Below, piece after piece: positions 1 through 8,087 of a stretch of 59,773 nucleotides of DNA (its first letter is position 1; each line of letters starts with the position of its first letter). Source of the DNA: Actinobacteria bacterium UBA2272. Its GTDB lineage: Bacteria; Actinomycetota; Coriobacteriia; Anaerosomatales; Anaerosomataceae. The translations under genes and the position numbers were made by a program. The notes below the pieces were generated by a model. The model was not told the origin of the DNA and searched no databases. It saw nothing but the letters and a program-made list of their open reading frames with translations. Location of the stretch: positions 569,199 through 628,971 of the forward strand of contig DDXA01000003.1 in NCBI GenBank assembly GCA_002347725.1. The letters are read 5' to 3'.

Positions 1-66
1 GGCTCCGGTTCGGGCTCGGGCTCGGGTTCGGGTTCCGGTTCGGGCTCCGGTTCGGGTTCGGGCGGC
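1..66. repeat. Degenerate hexanucleotide repeat coding for Pro-Glu
   Basis: The plus strand shows back-to-back GGCTCG / GGTTCG / GGTTCC units. On the minus strand these read as alternating CCC/CCG and GAG/GAA codons, giving (Pro-Glu)n. Third-position variation shows selection at the protein level and not a recent pure microsatellite. The array continues past the left edge, so its length is unknown. Confidence 0.85.
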
Positions 67-419
67 GCGACCGGCTCGGCCGGAACCGTGATCTCGGCGA
101 CCGGCGCATCCCGGTACACCGGCGGGATGTCGCGCTCGTCGAGGCGCGGCCTCGTGATCTCAGGTTGCGGCTCCGCTGCCACGTCCCCGCCGTCTTTGCC
201 GGAAGCATCGCCCTCCCCCACCCTGACCGCGAAGACGTCATCGGCCTGCTCGGCCGCGTCTCCGAGGTACGCCTCGCGCGCACCGTCATCGGCCATGGAC
301 GAGGTCTTGAGCGCCTGCCGCACGGCGCGGCGATACCGCGAGAACGCGATGAGGACGTAGAGGGCCAACGCCAGCAGCACCAGGGCGATCGCGCCGAGCA
401 TATAGAGCCGTGCGTCCAC
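1..419 (-). CDS. Membrane-anchored protein with Pro-Glu repeat linker (partial, continues off the left edge)
   Basis: I do not recognise this protein. The frame opens with GTG at 419, four bases after the stop of the GTPase gene, and an in-frame ATG at 401 is an alternative. The first about 25 residues form one strong transmembrane segment (LGAIALVLLALALYVLIAF) followed by a basic stop-transfer run, so the N-terminus is a membrane anchor. An acidic region follows, and from about residue 115 the protein becomes an uninterrupted Pro-Glu alternation that runs into the window edge. Such stiff linkers usually span the periplasm or cell wall, or separate an anchor from a distal domain. The distal domain is not visible. 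It is the last visible gene of the roadblock/DUF4388/GTPase run. An FtsY- or TonB-like architecture is possible but not shown. Confidence 0.6.
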   Translation of the reverse strand, partial: MDARLYMLGAIALVLLALALYVLIAFSRYRRAVRQALKTSSMADDGAREAYLGDAAEQADDVFAVRVGEGDASGKDGGDVAAEPQPEITRPRLDERDIPPVYRDAPVAEITVPAEPVAPPEPEPEPEPEPEPEPEPEPE

Positions 420-423
420 CCAC

Positions 424-951
424 TCAGCCCATACTGTCGAGGATGCGATAGAGCAGGCCGAGAAGTACCGCCTTGACGCTCTCCTTGTCGCGCGCGTCGA
501 CCGGCAGGAGCGGCGTGTCGTCCGAGAGCCCGATCGAGGCACGCACGGAGCGCAGCGTCCGCACGTCGGTTGGCGGCACCTTGTTCGCCGCCACCACGAA
601 CGGGACGTCGGACATGTTGCGGAAGAACTCGATCATCGACTTGGCGTCCTCAAACGACTCGGGATCCTCCGCGTCTACGAGTAGGACGAAGCCGAGCATA
701 CCCTCGGACAGCGTTTCCCACATGAACGAGAACCGTTCCTGGCCGGGGGTACCGAACAGGTAGAGAACGACGTCATCGGCGATGGTGATCCGGCCGAAGT
801 CCATCGCCACCGTGGTCTCGCCGGAGCCCTCTCCGGAGGCATCGGAGACCTGACGCTCCGTCGACAGCACCGTGATCTCGCTGACCGCTTTGATGAAGGT
901 CGTCTTGCCGGCGTTGAACGGTCCGGTCACCACGACTTTGACAGACTGCAT
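424..951 (-). CDS. MglA-like small Ras-type GTPase
   Basis: A 175-aa single-domain P-loop GTPase of the bacterial MglA/CvnD class. Walker A is GPFNAGKT at residues 10-17, switch I has Thr-Thr at 46-47, and the G3 region is FGTPGQERF at 66-74, with Phe-Gly-Thr where the classical motif has Asp-x-x-Gly. The G4 motif is NKVP at 123-126, not NKxD, so base specificity may be relaxed. In MglA/MglB-type systems a roadblock protein acts as GAP or scaffold for such a GTPase, and a roadblock gene lies two genes upstream in the same run. The gene begins 13 nt after the DUF4388 gene and ends 4 nt before the next start. Role inferred: a switch controlling polarity, surface motility or signalling. Confidence 0.85.
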   Translation of the reverse strand: MQSVKVVVTGPFNAGKTTFIKAVSEITVLSTERQVSDASGEGSGETTVAMDFGRITIADDVVLYLFGTPGQERFSFMWETLSEGMLGFVLLVDAEDPESFEDAKSMIEFFRNMSDVPFVVAANKVPPTDVRTLRSVRASIGLSDDTPLLPVDARDKESVKAVLLGLLYRILDSMG

Positions 952-964
952 GCGCGCTCCGTCC

Positions 965-2716
965 TTACAGGTTCTCGATGCCCTCGATGATCTTCTCTAT
1001 GAGCGAACGGTCCACCATCTGATCGCGGTGCAGCACGATCCCCTCGCCCGGCTCGGGGATCTTGGAGACCGTCGCAACCGGCCGGGAACGTCCCGTCCCC
1101 CCGCCGGTGAGTGCGGTCAGCTCGTCTCCGAGTCCGGACGACAACTCCATCTCCGAGTCGAAATCCGCAAGGAACGCGTCGGTGGAGATCACGCCAGCGC
1201 CGGCCGGCTCCTCGGCTCCGTAGTCAGTGCCCGAGGAGATCACGCCGCCGAGCTCCCCGTCGGCGTCGAGCGAGCGTATGAGCTCGTCCAGGTCGACGCT
1301 CTCGTCAGGGATCGCGTCGGGCGCCGGCGCCCCTTCGACGGCGGGATCGGACAGCGACATCGGTTCTTGGGGGAACTCCAGCGACGGTGGCTCAGGGGCT
1401 TCGTAGACCGGCTCCGTCTCGGGTTGCGCGAGCTCTGGCGGCAACTCGCCAAGGCCGAGCGTACGCAGGTCCGCCTCGAAGTCGCCGGTTGGGACGAAGC
1501 CCTCCGGCATCTGATAGGTCTCGGCTACCGGCGGCGCAGGGATGCCTTCGAGGTCTGCGGTGGTGAGCGCACCAACGCCAGAAAGCGGGTCGAGCGGACC
1601 CTCTTCTTCGGACTCCTCGTACGGCGTCGGTGCCACCGGAACGAACGGCGTCTCAAACTCATCCTCGACCGGCGCTCGCGGGGCGGGCGGCTCCGCTGTG
1701 GGGACGATAGGTGCGCCCTCGTCGGAGGATGGGGCGAGGACCGCGCCCATCATCTGCTCGAACATCGCCATGTCATCAGCTGACGGAGCGACGCCGGGGG
1801 CGGACAGGAACTCCGGCTCCTCACGAGGACTCTCGTCGGCGGGAGCTTCCGCAGACTCGACCGCAGGCCCCACCAGGTCCGGGCCGGGGACCTGTCCGGC
1901 AGCCGTCGGCGACTCCGCCGAAGGGCCGGGCACAGGGTCGAGCGCCGAGCGCCTCTCGTCCCGACGCGCCCGCTCGGCACGCAGGCGCTCGACCTCCTCG
2001 TCGGAGGGCACTTCGAGCAGACCGGCCGAGAACAGCCCGTAGATGACCCGGGCCACCTCGAAGTCGGTGCGGTGCGTGGTGTGCGCGAGTTCGCTCACCG
2101 AGCGCGTGCCGTCGAGGAGCAGCAGCAGATTCCACTCCACGGGCTTGAGCGAGATCTCGAACGTCCCCTCGCCCGGTGCCGTGGCCATCTTGAAGACCAT
2201 GTCGGCGGAGGGCACCTTCTTCTTGATGCGATTCCACTCTTCGAGCCTGCGGCTGCCCTCCATCACGATGTTCTCGACCGAGACCGACAGACCGATGTCT
2301 TCGTGGACGACCTCGGGCAGCACCTCGAAGTCGAAATCACCCGCATCCCAACGCATCAGGTCGAATATGGTGTCCTGGATCTGCTCCTGGACGAAACTCT
2401 CAAGGACCTGTTGCGTGATGTAGCCCTCGTCCACGAGGATCTGCCCGAGTCGACGCCCGGCGTCGCCCTCGGAATCCCGGATCTGAAGCGCGCGGGTGAG
2501 CGCTGGCGGCGTGATGCGCTGCGCGGTCACCAGACGCTCGCCGAGGAAATCGCGCCGCCAGTTCGACTGCGCGAAGAAGACCTCTCCGTCGCGGAACCAG
2601 ATGCTCCCCTCGGCGCCGTCGCCAACAATGCGCAGAACCCCCGTCTTCCCGCTCAGTTGCACGAGCTGGAAGACGTCAGGAAGGCTGAAGTCCTTGAGGT
2701 TACCGCGCAGTGCCAT
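965..2716 (-). CDS. DUF4388 (PATAN-type) domain protein with long acidic linker
   Basis: A 583-aa protein. Residues 1 to about 100 match the DUF4388/PATAN fold (start MALRGNLKDFSLPDVFQL, then GVLRI, GSIWFRDGEVFFA), common in signalling and gliding/pilus regulators. Residues about 100-240 continue as a helical and winged-helix-like region with a second repeat-like unit (LDGTRSVSELA). Residues about 240-490 are a low-complexity Pro/Glu/Ala-rich linker, and the C-terminus ends in a short conserved-looking helix (DRSLIEKIIEGIENL). The gene sits between roadblock and GTPase genes, so it probably couples GTPase state to an effector. The exact function is unknown. Confidence 0.8.
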   Translation of the reverse strand: MALRGNLKDFSLPDVFQLVQLSGKTGVLRIVGDGAEGSIWFRDGEVFFAQSNWRRDFLGERLVTAQRITPPALTRALQIRDSEGDAGRRLGQILVDEGYITQQVLESFVQEQIQDTIFDLMRWDAGDFDFEVLPEVVHEDIGLSVSVENIVMEGSRRLEEWNRIKKKVPSADMVFKMATAPGEGTFEISLKPVEWNLLLLLDGTRSVSELAHTTHRTDFEVARVIYGLFSAGLLEVPSDEEVERLRAERARRDERRSALDPVPGPSAESPTAAGQVPGPDLVGPAVESAEAPADESPREEPEFLSAPGVAPSADDMAMFEQMMGAVLAPSSDEGAPIVPTAEPPAPRAPVEDEFETPFVPVAPTPYEESEEEGPLDPLSGVGALTTADLEGIPAPPVAETYQMPEGFVPTGDFEADLRTLGLGELPPELAQPETEPVYEAPEPPSLEFPQEPMSLSDPAVEGAPAPDAIPDESVDLDELIRSLDADGELGGVISSGTDYGAEEPAGAGVISTDAFLADFDSEMELSSGLGDELTALTGGGTGRSRPVATVSKIPEPGEGIVLHRDQMVDRSLIEKIIEGIENL

Positions 2717-2772
2717 CGGTTGGAACCGTCACCCCTCGGCGCGTCGTCGCGTCCGTTGCCGTGCGGCGAGCA

Positions 2773-3408
2773 TCAGCCGAGTATCTGGCCGATGCGGTCC
2801 GCCGTCGCCTTCATGTCGTAGATCACGAGTCCGAGCTTCGCGCTCGGCTCGGCCATCGCGGTGAGCACCGCGCGGTCGCCCGCGGCGATGAGCAGCACGT
2901 AGCCGTTCTCTCCCTCGATGAACACCTGCGAGAGATGTCCCCTCCCCAGCTCGGCCGCGGCGCGCTCGCCGAGTCCGAGGATCGCGGCCGACATGGCGCC
3001 GACGCGGTCGGCCTGCATCCCGGCAGGAAGCGCCGAGGCCATCGTGAAGCCGTCGAGACTCACGAGGGCGGCCGCCTGGATGTCCGGGTCCTCGCGCATC
3101 AGTTCATCGAGCGCGGCGGCGAGTTGCTCCTCGCGCGTCGCCTGCCGCATCGTCGCCTGCGGACGCGCGGGCTCGGCCACAGACACGTGAGCCGCTACCG
3201 CGGGCTGAGCGCCAACCTGCGTCGGGCCCTGGGCCGGAGCCGGAGCCTGGACCGGAGCCGGAGCGACAGACGCGGGTGCCACCGGAGCCGACTCGACACG
3301 GGGCTGAACCACAGGGACGACCACGGGCGCCCCGAGGAGGTCGTCGTCTGCGAGCGACTCGTCGTCAGCGTCGCTGATGAAGTAGTCACCGATGCCCTTG
3401 TCCACCAT
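2773..3408 (-). CDS. Roadblock/LC7 (MglB-like) domain protein
   Basis: A 211-aa protein. The first about 85 residues are acidic and then Pro/Ala/Val-rich low complexity. The roadblock/LC7 domain covers about residues 92-211, with LAAALDELMREDPDIQAAAL followed by VSLDGFTMASALP, a GLGERAAAELGRG helix and the VLLIAAGDRAVLTAMAEP strand pair. Roadblock proteins dimerise and act on small GTPases, and the MglA-like gene two genes downstream is the likely partner. Start is ATG at 3408 behind GGAGG, about 10 nt away. The gene starts 142 nt after pilB, and I found no convincing promoter in that gap. Confidence 0.85.
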   Translation of the reverse strand: MVDKGIGDYFISDADDESLADDDLLGAPVVVPVVQPRVESAPVAPASVAPAPVQAPAPAQGPTQVGAQPAVAAHVSVAEPARPQATMRQATREEQLAAALDELMREDPDIQAAALVSLDGFTMASALPAGMQADRVGAMSAAILGLGERAAAELGRGHLSQVFIEGENGYVLLIAAGDRAVLTAMAEPSAKLGLVIYDMKATADRIGQILG

Positions 3409-3550
3409 CGTCCATCCACCTCCGAGTGGTGCGCACTGTCAAGCCGGGCCGGTCGCATGGCGCACGCCAACGACCCCGACCGGGGGTAAGCGATTTCAGT
3501 CTCTCACGTCGCAGAGGGCGAAACAACCGCGAAAACGCAGGTCGCGAGCG

Positions 3551-5224
3551 TCAGACGACCACGCGCATGATCTCCTCGATGGACGTCAGACCTGAACGGA
3601 CTTTCTCGAACCCGTCGTCTTTGAGCGTCCTCATCCCCTGCTCGACGGCGATGCGTCCGATCTCGTCACCCGAGGCATGCTCGACGCACGCCCGCTCGAT
3701 CTCCTCGCTCATGGTCATCACCTCGTGGATGCCCATGCGGCCCTTGTAGCCTATGTTGTTGCACTTGGAGCAACCGACGGCGCGGAACAACATGGGCGGG
3801 TGCCCGGGTTCGAACGGGAAGCCGATGCGCGTGAGCGCCTCTTCCTCGGGGGTGTACTGCTCCCTGCACGCGGTGCACAGACGCCGGGCGAGCCGCTGAG
3901 CGAGCACGCAGTTGATGGCCGACGCCGACAGGAAGGGCTCGACCCCCATCTCGGTCAGCCGGGTGAGCGCCGAAGGGGCATCGTTCGTGTGCAGGGTCGA
4001 CAGCACAAGGTGACCGGTCAGGGCCGCCTCGATGGCGATGGTGGCGGTTTCCTTGTCACGGATCTCACCGATCATCACCACATCGGGGTCCTGCCGAAGG
4101 ATGGAACGAAGGGCCGACGCGAAGGTAAGGCCCGCCTTCTCGTGCACCTGGACCTGCGACAGTCCTTCGAGCCGGTACTCAACGGGATCCTCGACGGTGA
4201 TCAGGTTGACCCGGGGGTTGGTGGTCTTGTTGATCGCCGCATAAAGCGTGGTCGACTTGCCCGAGCCGGTGGGGCCGGTGACGAGCAGCGCGCCGTACGG
4301 CTTCATGATCGCTTCCATGACACGCTCCATGGGCTGCTCCAGGAAGCCGAGGTCCTCGAGCGACATCATGATCGCGTCCTTACGCAGGAGTCGCATGACC
4401 GACATCTCGCCCTGCACCGTCGGCAGTACCGCCACGCGGAAGTCCACCGACTTGCCGTCGAGCACGACACCGAAGCGTCCGTCTTGCGGTATGCGCTTCT
4501 CGGCGATGTCCATGCCGCACTGGATCTTGAGGCGGCTGATGAGCTGCCGGTGGATCTTCTTCGGGCTGCGAAGAATCTCCTGGCACACGCCGTCGATACG
4601 GTACCGGACGCGGAGGTCATGCTCCTGCGGCTCGATGTAGATGTCGCCGGCGCCCTGGCGGATGGCCTCGGTGACCACGTGGTTCATGATCTTGGCGACC
4701 GGCGCCTCCTCGTCAGCGGCCAGGTCCTCGTCGCGCCCCGACATCGCGGAGCTGAGGTCCTCGATATCGCCGACCATCTGATCGACGTTCTGCTGCATGG
4801 CCGCCAGCCTGTCGATGGCCTGCAACAGGTCGCTCTCCGAAGCCACGACCACTCGGATCTCGAAGCCTGTGACGATGCGCAGATCGTCGATCGCGAAGAT
4901 GTTCGCCGGATCGGACATCGCGACGATGAGCTCGTCATCCTGGACCTTGATGGGGAGGCAGCTGTGCCGCCGTGCCAGGTCTATCGACAGCATCGTCGCC
5001 GCAGTCGGGTCGATATCGATAGCCTGCAGGTCCACGAAGGCCAGACCGAGGCTTTCCGCCACGGCCTGTGCGATACGGGATTCGTCGGCGATACCCTGGG
5101 TCACCAGCACACTCGTCAGCGTGTGATCACCCGACTCTGCGAGGGCCGCGTCGAGCTGCTCGGGGGTGATGACGCCGGCCTGCACGAGCACGCGGCCAAG
5201 CCTCTTCCCGGACGCGGCGGTCAC
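3551..5224 (-). CDS. pilB: Type IV pilus / type II secretion assembly ATPase (PilB/GspE family)
   Basis: A 557-aa hexameric secretion ATPase that powers pilin polymerisation at the inner face of the membrane. An MshEN/GspE-N type region covers about residues 1-150. The ATPase core has Walker A GPTGSGKSTT at 317-326, the Asp box DPVEYR near 346, Walker B DPDVVMIGEIRD at 379-390 and the His box LVLSTLHTNDA near 406. A zinc tetracysteine site (CTAC at about 450, CSKC at about 485) separates PilB/GspE from PilT, which lacks it. The start overlaps the aroE stop by 4 nt. No pilC, pilT or pilin genes are in view, so pilus versus secretion use is inferred from family. Confidence 0.92.
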   Translation of the reverse strand: MTAASGKRLGRVLVQAGVITPEQLDAALAESGDHTLTSVLVTQGIADESRIAQAVAESLGLAFVDLQAIDIDPTAATMLSIDLARRHSCLPIKVQDDELIVAMSDPANIFAIDDLRIVTGFEIRVVVASESDLLQAIDRLAAMQQNVDQMVGDIEDLSSAMSGRDEDLAADEEAPVAKIMNHVVTEAIRQGAGDIYIEPQEHDLRVRYRIDGVCQEILRSPKKIHRQLISRLKIQCGMDIAEKRIPQDGRFGVVLDGKSVDFRVAVLPTVQGEMSVMRLLRKDAIMMSLEDLGFLEQPMERVMEAIMKPYGALLVTGPTGSGKSTTLYAAINKTTNPRVNLITVEDPVEYRLEGLSQVQVHEKAGLTFASALRSILRQDPDVVMIGEIRDKETATIAIEAALTGHLVLSTLHTNDAPSALTRLTEMGVEPFLSASAINCVLAQRLARRLCTACREQYTPEEEALTRIGFPFEPGHPPMLFRAVGCSKCNNIGYKGRMGIHEVMTMSEEIERACVEHASGDEIGRIAVEQGMRTLKDDGFEKVRSGLTSIEEIMRVVV

Positions 5225-6126
5225 TGCGCGCCTCCCGGGTCGCCGATCGCACGCTCGTTCATCTGCATCTCGGCGGCGTCGCGCATGACCTCACGCGGGG
5301 CACGGGACTGGGATCGCTCGCTACCGGCCCAGATGTCGATCGCAAGCGCCCCCTGGGCTACGAGCATGCCGAGTCCGCTGAATGCCCGGGCGCCGACCGC
5401 CCGCGCCTCACGCACGAGCGCGGTGTCTCCCGGACGGTACACCATGTCGTAGACGACCTGCCCTTCGCGCAGCCACGCCGTGGGTATCGGGCTGGGATCG
5501 TCGGTCCCCATGCCGACCGGGGTGGCGTTGATCACCAGATCCGCGTCGCGCACTGCGGATGCAGCACTGCCGTCGAGCGCATGGACGGTGACCGGCATGC
5601 CCCTCAGGCGGTTCTCGACGCGCTCGAGAAGCTGCTCGGCTCGGTCGACATCCCGATTGACCAGCGCGAGGCTTCCCGCCTTGGCCAGGATGAACGCCGT
5701 GACCGCCGCTCCCGCCGCGCCGCCCGCGCCGATCACGGCGACCGAAGAACCGGCCGGATCGAACGACGCATCATCGGCGAGGGATTCGAGCAGTCCACGC
5801 CCGTCGGTGTTGTAGCCGATGAGCCGTCCGTCCACCGAGTGCACGGTGTTGACCGCGCCAGCCATCTGGGCGAGTGTGGCGACTTCGTCGCACAGCTCCG
5901 CAACGGCCTGCTTGTACGGCATCGTGACGTTGAACCCGATGATGGGCACACGGCGTGCGGCCTCCACGAACGCGAACAGCGCGCGCTGGTCCGGCACGCC
6001 GATCGGCACACAGACCCAGTTCAGTCCCATGGCTTCGTACGCCGCATTGTGCATGGCCGGCGACAGCGTGTGCGCGATCGGCCAGCCGATGACCGCTGTG
6101 GCCTGCGTGTGTCCGTTGATGCGCAC
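5221..6126 (-). CDS. aroE: Shikimate dehydrogenase
   Basis: A 301-aa NADPH-dependent enzyme that reduces 3-dehydroshikimate to shikimate in chorismate synthesis. The substrate loop GWPIAHTLSPAMHN is at residues 14-27, the catalytic lysine lies in TMPYKQAV near residue 72, NTDGRGL follows, and the Rossmann loop is VIGAGGAAGAA. Length fits the family (270-300 aa). It starts 30 nt after yqeG and overlaps pilB by 4 nt. The aroE-pilB linkage following alaS-ruvX-mltG is a common order in Gram-positive bacteria. Confidence 0.95.
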   Translation of the reverse strand: MRINGHTQATAVIGWPIAHTLSPAMHNAAYEAMGLNWVCVPIGVPDQRALFAFVEAARRVPIIGFNVTMPYKQAVAELCDEVATLAQMAGAVNTVHSVDGRLIGYNTDGRGLLESLADDASFDPAGSSVAVIGAGGAAGAAVTAFILAKAGSLALVNRDVDRAEQLLERVENRLRGMPVTVHALDGSAASAVRDADLVINATPVGMGTDDPSPIPTAWLREGQVVYDMVYRPGDTALVREARAVGARAFSGLGMLVAQGALAIDIWAGSERSQSRAPREVMRDAAEMQMNERAIGDPGGAQ

Positions 6127-6156
6127 GCTATCCCTGCCTCCCCGGGGCGAACCGCG

Positions 6157-6645
6157 TCAGGATGTGGGCCGCCTACCCGCCATTATGACCCGCTCGATGC
6201 GTCGCAACACAAGCGTATGCGGCAGATCGGTTGAAGACAGCGGGCAGACGAGCACGGTGGTAGCGCCGGCGAGACTGCCGCCGAGAACGTCGGTGAACAC
6301 CTGATCGCCGACGACGGCACACTCGCGCGTGCGCACCCCGAGTGCCCGGGCGGCTGCGCGGAACCCGAACGGAAGCGGCTTGGCCGCCCTGGCGATGACC
6401 GGAAGGCCGATCTCGTCGGCACGCGCGTGGATGTGCGCGTGCCAGTTGTTGGAGACGAGGTACGCCCCAAGCCCCGCATCCGGCAGCGACGCGATCCATG
6501 CCGCGTACTCGGGCGAGAGGCCCGACCGATCGAGCGGGAGGAGCGTGTTGTCGATATCGAGCAGCAGCGCCTTGACGCCGGAAGCGACGAGGGCGACGAG
6601 GTCGATGGCCAGCACGTCGCTCACATAGTGGTCTGGACGAAGCAG
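6157..6645 (-). CDS. yqeG: YqeG family HAD-IIIA phosphatase (probable CTG start)
   Basis: A HAD-superfamily phosphatase of the YqeG type, about 162 aa. The nucleophile motif is LLDIDNTLLPLD, motif II is YLVSNN, the conserved Lys lies in AAKPLPFG, and the acidic motif is VVGDQVFTDVLGG. The only standard start is GTG at 6624, but in-frame codons upstream of it read LLRPDHYV, which matches the N-terminal L-P-x-x-Y/H-V signature of YqeG proteins. No ATG, GTG or TTG exists there before the stop of the preceding gene. A CTG at 6645 lies 8 nt behind a good Shine-Dalgarno AGGGAG (6659-6654), so I place the start at CTG. If wrong, use GTG at 6624 (155 aa). Physiological substrate unknown. Confidence 0.85.
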   Translation of the reverse strand: MLRPDHYVSDVLAIDLVALVASGVKALLLDIDNTLLPLDRSGLSPEYAAWIASLPDAGLGAYLVSNNWHAHIHARADEIGLPVIARAAKPLPFGFRAAARALGVRTRECAVVGDQVFTDVLGGSLAGATTVLVCPLSSTDLPHTLVLRRIERVIMAGRRPTS

Positions 6646-6657
6646 CTCTATCGCTCC

Positions 6658-7347
6658 CTAGTGGTCGGGCACGCCGTCATGATCGTGGTCGTGATCCTCC
6701 TCGTCGAGCAGGTCGCCCGCCTCCTCATCTATGCGCTCAAGCTCTGCCTGCACGAGTGCGTCCAGATCGTCCCGACCGCCGGCACGGAAGATCGCGCCGA
6801 GGATCGGATACGCATTGTGCTCCTCGACGGCATCGGTCCAGACCATCTCGTCTTTGTTGTCCATGAGCGACTTGGCCATCTCGACGGCGCCCTCGAGATC
6901 GTCGCCGAACAGCATGCGCAACTGCGCCGCATTGGTACGCAGGATGCCCGACTGCGGGTTGTGCTCGACGCCGCGCTCGGCCATGGCGAGCCCGTCGGCC
7001 ACCCGGTCGTTGCGCACGAGGACCCACGATCCGACGTAATACGACTGGACGGCGCCTGGATCGAGCGCCTGCACGATGGCGATCGTGCTCAGGATGAACC
7101 GCTGCTCGGAGAGCCCGGCTTCGCGGTAGTACCCGTGGTAGATGACGTCGATCCGGTTCCACAGGATCGCGGCGCCAAAGACACGGATGCCGGACAGGTA
7201 CGAGGAGGCCGCCCGGCCGACCGCCTGACTGGTGACCTCCGCCGAAGCCTCGGGAACGAGCGAGTCGGCTACTGCCTGCCCACCGAACATGAGGGCCAGA
7301 CACAGCACGATCGCGGCGACGGTCATCGCCCGACGGTCTCGGTCCAC
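6658..7347 (-). CDS. Membrane-anchored helical-repeat (TPR-like) protein with His/Asp-rich tail
   Basis: I do not recognise a named family. The protein has 229 aa from GTG at 7347, two nt after the permease stop, or 222 aa from ATG at 7326. A hydrophobic N-terminal segment (MTVAAIVLCLALMFGG) is a signal anchor. The body is helical, with TPR-like pairs such as LDPGAVQSYYVGSWVLV and ADGLAMAERGVEHNPQSG. The C-terminus is acidic and ends DEEDHDHDHDG, which could bind divalent metal. Its position as third gene behind an ABC ATPase and ABC-2 permease, tightly coupled to them, suggests an accessory subunit. Confidence 0.6.
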   Translation of the reverse strand: MDRDRRAMTVAAIVLCLALMFGGQAVADSLVPEASAEVTSQAVGRAASSYLSGIRVFGAAILWNRIDVIYHGYYREAGLSEQRFILSTIAIVQALDPGAVQSYYVGSWVLVRNDRVADGLAMAERGVEHNPQSGILRTNAAQLRMLFGDDLEGAVEMAKSLMDNKDEMVWTDAVEEHNAYPILGAIFRAGGRDDLDALVQAELERIDEEAGDLLDEEDHDHDHDGVPDH

Positions 7348-7349
7348 GG

Positions 7350-8087
7350 CTAGAGGTCCCGTCTCGAGAACAGGATGCTGCCGACGATGAGCGACAGCCC
7401 TGCCATGCCGACGAAGACGGCGACCATGCTCACAAGGTAGACGAGCGGAACCCCGCTGCCGTGGGCCACCGGATTGACCACATTGAACGCGTCGAGCGAC
7501 GGGTAGAAGGGGCTGAGATCGAGAGCCCCTTCGCCACCGAGAAGCGTGCTGCGCGAATGGCCGATGAACAGCGCGGCGAGCGATGCGGTCACGACGACGA
7601 CCGGTCCCGTGATCGCGGAGACCGCGACCGCAAGCGCGGCGACGACGCCCATCTCCAGCCAGACCGCGAAGGCGCCCTGCCACAGCTGCCACATGATCTC
7701 GCCGTACGTGATGTAGCCCACGACCTGTTCGATGATCGTGAAGGCAGCCATCGCGCCGCCCGCGACCATGAAGACGCCGAGCCACGTGCCGAGAAGGTAC
7801 TCGGGGCGGCTGACACCCTTGGCGACCACGTTATACACCGTCCTGCGCTCGACTTCGGCAGGCACACGGTTGGCTGCAAGGGAGAGCGTGACCACGAGAG
7901 CCGTGACGTAGGCCAGCGCGAGGGCGACCTCGCGGAACACGGCGCTCTGAACGCCGAGACCGTAGTCGGGAAGCGACGGGATCGCGAACGCGAGTAGCGC
8001 GGCAAAGACGAGTACGACGTAGACGACCTTGCGCCTGAGGCTGTCGGCAACGACCGCCGAGGCGATAGGCAGGATCCGGCCCATCAT
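7350..8087 (-). CDS. ABC-2 type transporter permease
   Basis: A 245-aa polytopic membrane protein with about six transmembrane segments (for example VVYVVLVFAALLAFAIP, VALALAYVTALVVTLSLAA and VYLVSMVAVFVGMAGLSLIV). A cytoplasmic loop RVPAEVERRTVYNVVAKG between the second and third segments is typical of ABC-2 exporters that contact the ATPase. The start is ATG at 8087 in an ATGA overlap with the ATPase stop. Frame to the left of it is an artefact of overlap. Substrate is unknown. Confidence 0.85.
   Translation of the reverse strand: MMGRILPIASAVVADSLRRKVVYVVLVFAALLAFAIPSLPDYGLGVQSAVFREVALALAYVTALVVTLSLAANRVPAEVERRTVYNVVAKGVSRPEYLLGTWLGVFMVAGGAMAAFTIIEQVVGYITYGEIMWQLWQGAFAVWLEMGVVAALAVAVSAITGPVVVVTASLAALFIGHSRSTLLGGEGALDLSPFYPSLDAFNVVNPVAHGSGVPLVYLVSMVAVFVGMAGLSLIVGSILFSRRDL

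Noticed and set aside
1..66. CRISPR or non-coding tandem repeat
   Set aside because: The units are 6 nt, with no spacers, and translate to a continuous Pro-Glu linker in the minus-strand gene.
3437..3442. TTGACA (minus strand) upstream of the roadblock gene
   Set aside because: No -10 at any normal spacing; the expected position is GTGGAT next to the start codon.
3409..3550. Possible cyclic-di-GMP riboswitch between pilB and the roadblock gene
   Set aside because: Some GAAA/GGG fragments resemble GEMM pieces on the plus strand, but the gene lies on the minus strand and the conserved core is missing.
3677..5452. 591-aa open frame on the plus strand opposite pilB
   Set aside because: Shadow of pilB/aroE: Arg/His/Asp-rich composition typical of the antisense frame of a high-GC gene, no ribosome site and no recognisable domain.
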